From assembly GCA_030840515.1 (NCBI GenBank), contig JAVEEJ010000077.1:1-21236 (forward strand): 21,236 nucleotides of DNA, written 5' to 3'. The notes under the pieces were generated by a model. That model was not told the origin of the DNA, did no database searches, and saw only the letters and a list, made by a program, of their open reading frames with translations. Shown here in pieces: positions 13,828 through 20,046 of the stretch (the stretch's first letter is position 1; the number at the start of each line of letters is the position of its first letter). The position numbers and the translations under genes were made by a program. The DNA is from Frankiaceae bacterium. Lineage in GTDB: Bacteria; Actinomycetota; Actinomycetes; JAVEEJ01.

Positions 13828-15651
13828 ATGCAGCGCAGCCGGCCACTCCGCGTCATTGTCCTCGCCACCGCCCTCGGGGCGGTGCTCGCCGGTCTGGCGG
13901 TCGGCGCTGCGAGCCCCTCGTTCGCCGCGACCGTCCTGACGTCGACGGTCGTCAGCACGGCTCCCACGCCCGGTGGTGCGGCAGGCACGACCTCCGTCAT
14001 CCAGCTGCCCTTCGGTGGGGTCACCCGGTCCTATCGGCTCTTCGTCCCCACCTCACTGCCGGCCGGGCCGCACCCGCTCGTGATCGGCCTCCACGGCGAG
14101 GGCAGCGACGCCGGGGCATTCGAGGCGCTCAGCAACTACGACCCCAGCTCGGGTCGACACGCCGTACTCGTCGCGTACCCGGACGGGTTGGGCAAGACCT
14201 GGAACGCCGGGAGTTGTTGCGGCACCTCGTCCGCCGCCAACGTGGACGACGTCGGCTTCCTCGCCGCAGTCATCGCCGACGTGGCTGCTCGCAGCTCGGT
14301 GGACAAGTATCGGATCGCGGTCGCCGGCTTCTCAGCCGGCGGGATGATGGCGTATCGGCTGGCCTGCAGCCGCTCCGACCTGGTTGACGTGGTCGAGGTG
14401 ATGTCCGCCACGAACGTCGCGCCGTCATGCAGCTTCGGCCGGCCCGTTTCGCTGCTGCAGGCGCACGGGCTTGCCGACACGCTCGCTCCTTTCGCGGACG
14501 TGCAGTCGGGAGTGGACGGGGTCGCAGGGCGCGATGGCTGCTCTGGTTCCACAACGGCTCCCTACAACTCCCGGACGGACGTCACGCAGTGGGTGGCTGG
14601 CAACTGCCCGGCTGGAACGTACGTCCAGCTCTACGCGTCGACGAGCTTGGGGCACGCATGGCCCGGCGCAGCGGACGTCGCCCGGTACGGCTTCGACATG
14701 ACGAATCTGACGCTTGGCTTCAACACGGGGGTCTGGGCTGCACGCCCCGCGCCCGTGGCCTACGTCCCGCCGGCCCCGCCTGTGTCCACGGTTGTCACCA
14801 CGGGGCCGGCTCCGGCCGGTGTCGCCGGCACGACCCGCGTCGTGCAGTTCGGCCTGGATGGAGCGACGCGGCAGTATCGGCTGTTCGCTCCCGCCACACT
14901 TCCTGCCGGACCGCGCCCACTCCAGTTGGCATTGCACTCGCTCAACTCCGACGCCACAAAGACTGAGATCGGTACGACCTTCGATGCGGGCGCTGTGAAG
15001 GTGGGGGCCTACGTCGTCTACCCCGACGGCCTTGCCAACTCCTGGAACGCCGGCACCTGCTGTGGCCCTTCGGTCGTCAACCGGGTGGACGACGTGAAAT
15101 TCTTGGTTGCCGTGATCGCCGACGTGGGGCGCCGCGTCTCCGTCGACCGCAACCGCATCGCCATGGAAGGTGGCTCCACCGGAGGGATGATGGCTTACCG
15201 CTTCGCCTGCGAGCGGTCCGACCTCGTGAACATCTACGAGGTCCTCGGCGGAGCCTTCGTCATGCCCTCATGCACGATCTCCAGACCGGTTTCGGTGATG
15301 CACGTCCATGGTCAGGCGGACACAACGGTTCCCTACGCTGGCGCGGCGACGTCGCCCTTGGTGGCATCGGGGTTCCCTGCGGCCAGCGTCGGGCCGACGA
15401 CGATCGCGCAGCTCGACGGCTGCACCGGTTCCTCGACGACCCTCTACAACGGCCGCTCGGATGTCCCGCTCTGGCAGGGAACCGGTTGCCCAGCCGGGGT
15501 GGGCGTCCAGCTGATCAGCCCGGCGAACATGGCGCACGTCTGGCCGACTGGTGCTGCGGAGATCGCTGCAGCCGGCGTCAACCTGACCTCGATGACGTGG
15601 GGCTTCAGCACGGCCAGCTGGGCGCTGCAGCCTTCGCCTGTCGCGCTGTGA
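13828..15651 (+). CDS. Secreted tandem two-domain PHB-depolymerase-like esterase
   Basis: 607 residues from ATG 13828. Residues 1-33 are a signal peptide (VIVLATALGAVLAGLAVGAASPSFA). Two homologous alpha/beta-hydrolase domains of the LpqC/PHB-depolymerase (feruloyl-esterase-like) type follow, joined by a Pro-rich linker near 310-320. Each repeats TSYRLF/RQYRLF, YPDGL...WNAG.CCG, VDDV.FL.AVIADV and a nucleophile elbow. The first triad is S169 (GFSAGG), D217 (HGLADT), H276 (GHAWPG). The second is S450 (GGSTGG), D498 (HGQADT), H570 (AHVWP). The oxyanion LHG of domain 1 is LHS in domain 2, and domain 1 lacks a segment of roughly a dozen residues present after D498. Likely substrates are polyesters or acylated plant glycans. 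Starts further upstream would overlap the hemerythrin gene. Confidence 0.85.
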   Translation: MQRSRPLRVIVLATALGAVLAGLAVGAASPSFAATVLTSTVVSTAPTPGGAAGTTSVIQLPFGGVTRSYRLFVPTSLPAGPHPLVIGLHGEGSDAGAFEALSNYDPSSGRHAVLVAYPDGLGKTWNAGSCCGTSSAANVDDVGFLAAVIADVAARSSVDKYRIAVAGFSAGGMMAYRLACSRSDLVDVVEVMSATNVAPSCSFGRPVSLLQAHGLADTLAPFADVQSGVDGVAGRDGCSGSTTAPYNSRTDVTQWVAGNCPAGTYVQLYASTSLGHAWPGAADVARYGFDMTNLTLGFNTGVWAARPAPVAYVPPAPPVSTVVTTGPAPAGVAGTTRVVQFGLDGATRQYRLFAPATLPAGPRPLQLALHSLNSDATKTEIGTTFDAGAVKVGAYVVYPDGLANSWNAGTCCGPSVVNRVDDVKFLVAVIADVGRRVSVDRNRIAMEGGSTGGMMAYRFACERSDLVNIYEVLGGAFVMPSCTISRPVSVMHVHGQADTTVPYAGAATSPLVASGFPAASVGPTTIAQLDGCTGSSTTLYNGRSDVPLWQGTGCPAGVGVQLISPANMAHVWPTGAAEIAAAGVNLTSMTWGFSTASWALQPSPVAL

Positions 15652-15667
15652 GGCGTAGCAGCGCGGA

Positions 15668-17254
15668 CTAGCTCGCCGCCCGGCGGCGTACTCGCACCCC
15701 GATCGCGACACCGAGGAAGAGCAGACCCGCGACGGGGAGCCCGACCGAGAGACCGGTCGTTGCAAGGCCGCCGCCATGACCGGAGCCCGAGCCGGAGCCG
15801 GCAGAAGACCCACCGCCCGAGCCTGACGAAGGCGCACCGACGTCGAGCGTCGGGTTGCGCTTCGCCGCCGCGGTGAGGCGCACGGCGAAGAACCCCAGGT
15901 TGCCGTCCGAGTACCAGATCTCGCGGCGCGACGGGATGATGACCGGCGCGGCCATGGCGAAGGCGCCTTGCAGGATCGGGTTGGGACTCACGACGATCGG
16001 CCCGTTGTAGTAGGCGATCTCCTGGGGCTTCGACGGCTTGGTGATGTCGAAGACCCGCAGCCCGGAGTTGATGAACGTGCAGGCGACCATCGTCGGGTCG
16101 ACCCGGGTGGCGATCGAGCAGTAGTGACCCCGGTAGCCCTGGAACTGCAGGCTGGCACCCGGATCCGAGGCCTGGTCGCTCGCCTGGTTGGCCTCCTGGT
16201 TCACCTGCAGCCGCATGTTGGAGATGACCTTCGGCGACTTCTCGTTCGTCATGTCGAGGATGCGCCCGGCGCCGACGCTGGCACCGCTGCCGTACTCGTC
16301 GATCTCCATCAGGAACTTGTGGCCGTGCTGGGTGAACGGCTCTGCGTACTGCGGCGTCCCGACGTTGGGCCACGTGGTCCGGCTCACCAGCGGCACGGAA
16401 GGATTGAGGGTGCGCGCCTGCACGGCGCTGGTGTCGAGGATCGTCAGCCCACTGAAGTCACTGGAGTTGAATCCGGCCTCGGCGATGTAGAGCCGCTTGC
16501 CGTCGTCGCTGACGCTCATCCCGTGCGGCTGGTAGTCGTAGGAGACCCAGAGCAGCTGCGGCAGTGACGGGTCGTCGAGCGCGATCGCCGCGAGGGTGTG
16601 CAGGTAGAGCGAGCTGATGTAGAAGGTCAAGCCGTCGGGGGAGAAGCCGCTCTCGTGCCCGAGGACGCCGAACGGGGTGCTCGACTTCAACACCGGGTTG
16701 CGGCAGTCCGCCGACACGTCGTACACGTCCACCTGACCGACGGCCGCTGCGGGAGTGCTCAGCACCGCGACGAGCAGTCCGCGCTTGGCGTTGAGCCGCA
16801 GCGACTCGTGCGGTGAGTCCATCGCCGCGGTGGCCAGGGTCTTGAGGTAGGTCGGGTGGCTCGGGTCGGTCATGTCCATCACGTAGACGCCGGTGCCGTC
16901 GATGCCCTGCTTCAGCGCGTCGCGGCCGATGAGCAGCGTGGTGTCGTAGTAGCCGCACTCGTGACCGGCCGCGTCGACGTACCGCGTCACCCGGAAGCCA
17001 CCGACGGTGCCGTAGTGCCCCAGCTTGCGGGCGTTGCACGTGTAGCCCTTGGCGGCCCGGCCGCTGTTCACGTCGGCCAGCGAGGCCCGGCCCTGCGTGG
17101 TCTCCGGCAACGAGCCCTTGTCGCAGGCGACGTCGGGAGTGGGCGGGTAGGCGTCCTTCGCGAGCGCGGACGAGCCGGTGCCCACGGTCAGCGCCACTGC
17201 GGCTGCGGTCGCAACGAGGAGCGAGAGTCGACGGCGAACTGGTGCGAGGGTCAT
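15668..17254 (-). CDS. Secreted LVIVD-repeat beta-propeller protein with LAxTG sorting signal
   Basis: 528 residues from ATG at 17254-17252 (GGAAGG upstream). Residues 1-32 form a signal peptide ending in ALA. The body carries LVIVD-type propeller repeats such as GVYVMDMTDPSHPTYLKTL and GLRVFDITKPSKPQEIAYYN. Several cysteines (CDKGS, YTCNA, HECGYY, DCRN, HYCS, VACTF) suggest disulfides. A Gly/Ser-rich linker leads to LATTG at 497-501, a hydrophobic helix and the basic tail RVRRRAAS, the layout of a class E sortase substrate, so it is probably linked to cell wall or retained in the membrane. It converges with the esterase gene, only 16 bp apart. Biochemical role unknown. Confidence 0.85.
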   Translation of the reverse strand: MTLAPVRRRLSLLVATAAAVALTVGTGSSALAKDAYPPTPDVACDKGSLPETTQGRASLADVNSGRAAKGYTCNARKLGHYGTVGGFRVTRYVDAAGHECGYYDTTLLIGRDALKQGIDGTGVYVMDMTDPSHPTYLKTLATAAMDSPHESLRLNAKRGLLVAVLSTPAAAVGQVDVYDVSADCRNPVLKSSTPFGVLGHESGFSPDGLTFYISSLYLHTLAAIALDDPSLPQLLWVSYDYQPHGMSVSDDGKRLYIAEAGFNSSDFSGLTILDTSAVQARTLNPSVPLVSRTTWPNVGTPQYAEPFTQHGHKFLMEIDEYGSGASVGAGRILDMTNEKSPKVISNMRLQVNQEANQASDQASDPGASLQFQGYRGHYCSIATRVDPTMVACTFINSGLRVFDITKPSKPQEIAYYNGPIVVSPNPILQGAFAMAAPVIIPSRREIWYSDGNLGFFAVRLTAAAKRNPTLDVGAPSSGSGGGSSAGSGSGSGHGGGLATTGLSVGLPVAGLLFLGVAIGVRVRRRAAS

Positions 17255-17326
17255 GGTGCCTTCCGGGCCAGCCCCCACGACGTGTGATGTCAGGCTACGG
17301 CACGACAGGTCAGGAACACGAAGGGG

Positions 17327-17337
17327 CGAGTACGGCG
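17327..17337 (-). repeat. Iterated 11-mer CGCCGTACTCG, copy next to a start codon
   Basis: A reverse-orientation copy ending one base before the ATG at 17339, between a weak AAGGGG (17321-17326) and the start codon, in the 84-bp divergent intergenic region. Confidence 0.55.
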
Positions 17338-17338
17338 G

Positions 17339-18022
17339 ATGCGGGTCGCGCAGCGGGCACGGTGGCCGCTAGTCCTGTGCCTGCTCGGCCTCGGTTGGCT
17401 GCTGTCGCCCGATGTGGTGCCGATTTACGACGGCCTGACGTTCCCGCAGGACCCCTACCGGTACGTCGGTGCGACGCCGACCCCGACGACTGCGCGTGCC
17501 ACGGTGTCGTTGCGAGCGGGGACCAACCCTGGCGGCGTCATCCTCAACAGCGCCGAGCGCGGCCCGCAGGTGCAGCTCTACGTCGCGGCGAACGCCTTGC
17601 GCGCCGGCGCCAGCTCGAGCGCCGTTGACCTGAGCGTCACGCCGGAGGCGATGACTGGGTCGACCACGCCGGACGCGCCGGCCTCGAACGTCTACCGGTT
17701 CGCGGCCCCGCCCGCCGTGACTCTGACGGACAACCATGCGCCGATCCAGGTCACGTTGCGCGCTGCGGTGCACAAGAGCCCGCCGGTCATGTACTACCGG
17801 TCGGGCCCGACCGACCGCTGGGAGCGGCTGGCCACCCGTGGGCTGGGACATGCGAGCTTCAACGCGACCGCCCCGGGATTCGGCGACTATGTGCTCGTGC
17901 GAGGCACCGGGAGCGGCGCGGCGAGTGATGCTCGTGTCTTCGTCGTCGTCGGGATGCTGCTGGTGGTTTCGCTCGTGTCGAGCGCTCTGCTGGTGCTGCG
18001 CCGCCGCGGTCGGGTGGGATAG
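17339..18022 (+). CDS. Extracytoplasmic protein of unknown function anchored by a C-terminal helix
   Basis: 227 residues from ATG 17339. The N-terminal hydrophobic segment (WPLVLCLLGLGWLLSP, about 9-24) is a signal peptide or anchor. The middle is beta-rich and Thr/Pro-rich (GATPTPTTARATVSLRAG, APIQVTLRAAVHKSPPVMYY). A second membrane helix (VFVVVGMLLVVSLVSSALLVL) precedes a short basic tail RRRGRVG. So the globular part is outside the cell. No family recognised. Nine bases separate it from the following lipoprotein gene, and the two are probably co-transcribed. Divergent from the LVIVD surface protein. Confidence 0.75.
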   Translation: MRVAQRARWPLVLCLLGLGWLLSPDVVPIYDGLTFPQDPYRYVGATPTPTTARATVSLRAGTNPGGVILNSAERGPQVQLYVAANALRAGASSSAVDLSVTPEAMTGSTTPDAPASNVYRFAAPPAVTLTDNHAPIQVTLRAAVHKSPPVMYYRSGPTDRWERLATRGLGHASFNATAPGFGDYVLVRGTGSGAASDARVFVVVGMLLVVSLVSSALLVLRRRGRVG

Positions 18023-18031
18023 GGAGGGTCC

Positions 18032-18502
18032 GTGCGAACTCTGATGCTGGTGGCAGGTGCGCTGCTCCTGGTCGGCTGTTCATCGAGTGGGCAGCCGGCG
18101 TCGGCGCCAACGCCCCCGCAAGGCCCGACGTCGGTAGGGCCAACCGGCTTCCACGTGGCAGGCAGCTATGAGACCGCCGTGACGCTGGCCGGCAACACCT
18201 GCAAGGGCATCACCGTCCAGCCGAACGTCACCACGGTGACGCATGAGCCGGGTTCGAGCTCGATGACCATGACCCACGCCGGCCAGACCTACACCGGGAC
18301 CGTGACACGCACAGGTCGCTTCACCACGCAGCCCAAACCGGTCGATGCCGGTGGCGGCAACGTGCACACGCTCGGCATCGCCGGAGGTTTCAGCTTCACC
18401 GGCTTTCAGGCCAGAGTCAGCGCTGTGGTGACCCCGGAAAACTGCCGCTACACAGTCATCTGGGTCGGCACCAAAGACGGCCAGCCCAACGTCCTGGGAT
18501 AG
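18032..18502 (+). CDS. Putative lipoprotein of unknown function
   Basis: 156 residues from GTG 18032, with AGGGAGGG at 18021-18028. A short lipoprotein signal with lipobox LLVGC (C16) is followed by a Ser/Pro-rich spacer (SSSGQPASAPTPPQGP) and a beta-rich domain of about 115 residues with two cysteines (NTCKG and ENCRY) that may pair. It should sit on the outer face of the membrane. Its position after the membrane-anchored protein and before another membrane protein suggests a three-gene envelope unit, with unknown task. Confidence 0.8.
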   Translation: MRTLMLVAGALLLVGCSSSGQPASAPTPPQGPTSVGPTGFHVAGSYETAVTLAGNTCKGITVQPNVTTVTHEPGSSSMTMTHAGQTYTGTVTRTGRFTTQPKPVDAGGGNVHTLGIAGGFSFTGFQARVSAVVTPENCRYTVIWVGTKDGQPNVLG

Positions 18503-18511
18503 CCGACGTTG

Positions 18512-19660
18512 ATGCGCAGGCGCGTGCTCGAGCCGCTGCTCAGTGGGCTCGTGCTGCTCGGATTCGTCGTCGGGGCCTTCATCCACTACGCCCACCGTGA
18601 CGCGCGGACGCTGCACGACGGGACGCGCGTGCAGGGCCTGGTGGTCGACACGATCAAGCGGCAGTGGTTCGACTTCATGAGCGACGGCCGGCTCGTCGTG
18701 ACCTACGACCTTGGCGGCGACCACCACGAGTCGAAGGTCTGGCTGGACAACGACCGGTCGGAGTACCACATCGGCCAAGAGGTGACGGTGATCGTGCGCG
18801 GGTCGCACGTGCGCACCACCCGCGAGCCGAACGATCCCAGCCCCGTGGGCTGCGCGCTGATCCTCGTCGGTCTGCTCGGGCTCGGCCTGACCGGGGACGG
18901 GTTGCTCAGACTGCGTCGACCGGTCGCGGCGCCGCCTCCCGACTCCGCCGTACTCGCGCGCATCCCGCTGCGCACCTTCCGCATCGCCCCGCGCCGCGCC
19001 GTCATCGATGTGACCGCGACCGAGCTGCAGGTCTTCCTGCCCGCGTTCTTCGGCAGGCGTCGCCTCACCGTGCCGATCAGCAACGCGGCGATGGAGTGCT
19101 ATCCGGAGGACGAGCGGGAGCTGGAGAGCGAGTACGACGCCGGCGACGAGCTGTACTTCAAGGACGTGGTGCGGATCGCCAACTTCCCCACCGCCTCGGC
19201 GCTCAAGGACGGCAACCTGCTGCTCCTCTTCCGGGAGCCGGTGCGGGCGCCGCCGCTGCGGTGGTACATGGCGCTCAACAACGACGTCAGCTTTCCGTTC
19301 GGCTTCCGCGAGAGCCGCAGCGAGACCGGGGCGTGGATCGACGGCGCGTTGCTGCGAGCCGACGACCCGCGGGCGGCGTGCGAGGAGCTGCGACGGGTGG
19401 GCGTCACGCAGGTCGAGGCCGGGATCGAGTGGCTCGGGCAGCACCGCGAGCTCGAGACCGACCCCGAGGCACAGCAGGCGATCCAGGCCGAGGCTGAGCA
19501 GGAGGCGCGTGGGCACCGGTGGCGAGGGCTGCTCTGGGGCGCGGGCTGGGTGCTGGCCGTCATCGGGCAGTGGCGCGATGACTTCCGGTTCCTAGGTGTC
19601 GCGCTAGGGCTGCTGGCCGTGGCCGGGCTATGGAGCTGGTGGAGCAACCGAGCCCGCTAA
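18512..19660 (+). CDS. Membrane protein with DUF3592-like extracytoplasmic domain
   Basis: 382 residues from ATG 18512, three bases after an in-frame TTG. Neither has a clear ribosome site, and the gene starts only 9 bp after the lipoprotein stop, so coupling is likely. A first membrane helix (about 9-25) is followed by a small beta domain with the DUF3592-like pattern GTRVQGLVVDTIKRQW...VTYDLGGDHHESKVWL...YHIGQEVTVIVRG, and then a second helix (about 112-130). The central 190 residues are a soluble domain rich in acidic residues (YPEDERELESEYDAGDELYFKD). Two helices close the protein (LLWGAGWVLAVIG and VALGLLAVAGLWSWW). Function unknown. Confidence 0.75.
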   Translation: MRRRVLEPLLSGLVLLGFVVGAFIHYAHRDARTLHDGTRVQGLVVDTIKRQWFDFMSDGRLVVTYDLGGDHHESKVWLDNDRSEYHIGQEVTVIVRGSHVRTTREPNDPSPVGCALILVGLLGLGLTGDGLLRLRRPVAAPPPDSAVLARIPLRTFRIAPRRAVIDVTATELQVFLPAFFGRRRLTVPISNAAMECYPEDERELESEYDAGDELYFKDVVRIANFPTASALKDGNLLLLFREPVRAPPLRWYMALNNDVSFPFGFRESRSETGAWIDGALLRADDPRAACEELRRVGVTQVEAGIEWLGQHRELETDPEAQQAIQAEAEQEARGHRWRGLLWGAGWVLAVIGQWRDDFRFLGVALGLLAVAGLWSWWSNRAR

Positions 19661-19672
19661 CGGCCCGTTAGC
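19656..19672. repeat. Palindrome GCTAACGG-C-CCGTTAGC over a stop codon
   Basis: Eight-base perfect arms around a single base, including the TAA stop of the preceding gene. It could be a short operator for the gene at 19745 or a weak hairpin. Confidence 0.45.
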
Positions 19673-19702
19673 CCGTTTGGCCGCATAGACACGGCTATAT
19701 GG

Positions 19703-19718
19703 CGTAGTGCACACTACG
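19703..19718. promoter_or_regulatory. Inverted repeat CGTAGTG-CA-CACTACG, candidate operator
   Basis: Seven-base perfect arms with a 2-bp centre, 26 bp upstream of the ATG at 19745 in an unusually AT-rich stretch for this window (GGCTATATGG at 19693-19702, AACATTTGACC after it). Size and position suit a dimeric repressor acting on the small membrane-protein promoter. No regulator is identified. Confidence 0.5.
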
Positions 19719-19744
19719 TGAACATTTGACCACAAGGAGTAACC

Positions 19745-19972
19745 ATGGCTGGATGGGATCTGGTCGCCCCGTTCGCGGCGGGTTACTGCGTGGGCGGCAT
19801 GATCACCGCGATCCTCGTGCTGACGCTGGTGTCGCGGCGCTCCGACGAGCCACCGCTGTTGCCGTATCCCGAAGAGGCGCCGCAGCGGCTAGCCGGGCTC
19901 GGTCAGGATGCCCGACTGCCGATGAGCCGGCGGTCGACCGAGGCGGACCCGGTGAACAACCACCGGCTGTGA
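19745..19972 (+). CDS. Small single-pass membrane protein
   Basis: 75 residues from ATG 19745, with AAGGAG about 7 nt upstream. One membrane helix at about 8-30 (APFAAGYCVGGMITAILVLTLV) is followed by a basic stop-transfer (SRRSDE) and a disordered hydrophilic tail rich in Pro, Arg and Glu. No family recognised. It has its own upstream control region with two palindromes, so it is probably expressed independently of the preceding gene. Confidence 0.65.
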   Translation: MAGWDLVAPFAAGYCVGGMITAILVLTLVSRRSDEPPLLPYPEEAPQRLAGLGQDARLPMSRRSTEADPVNNHRL

Positions 19973-20012
19973 GCACTGCCTGCGCACCGTCCACAGTCGG
20001 GCGTACTCGCCC

Positions 20013-20046
20013 TTGAGCTGTCATCTCGGTGACATACGGTCGAGGG
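20013..20046 (+). promoter_or_regulatory. Predicted promoter for a leaderless transcript
   Basis: -35-like TTGAGC (20013-20018) and -10-like TACGGT (20035-20040, fitting the actinobacterial TANNNT) are 16 bp apart. The expected start of transcription coincides with the ATG at 20047, and no proper ribosome site precedes that ATG. A GTACTCG copy (20003-20009) lies just upstream of the -35. Confidence 0.5.

Noticed and set aside
15778..15840. Short GGC/TCC-rich repetitive DNA resembling a tandem repeat
   Set aside because: It encodes the Gly/Ser linker of the LVIVD protein; the repetition is explained by the protein stalk.
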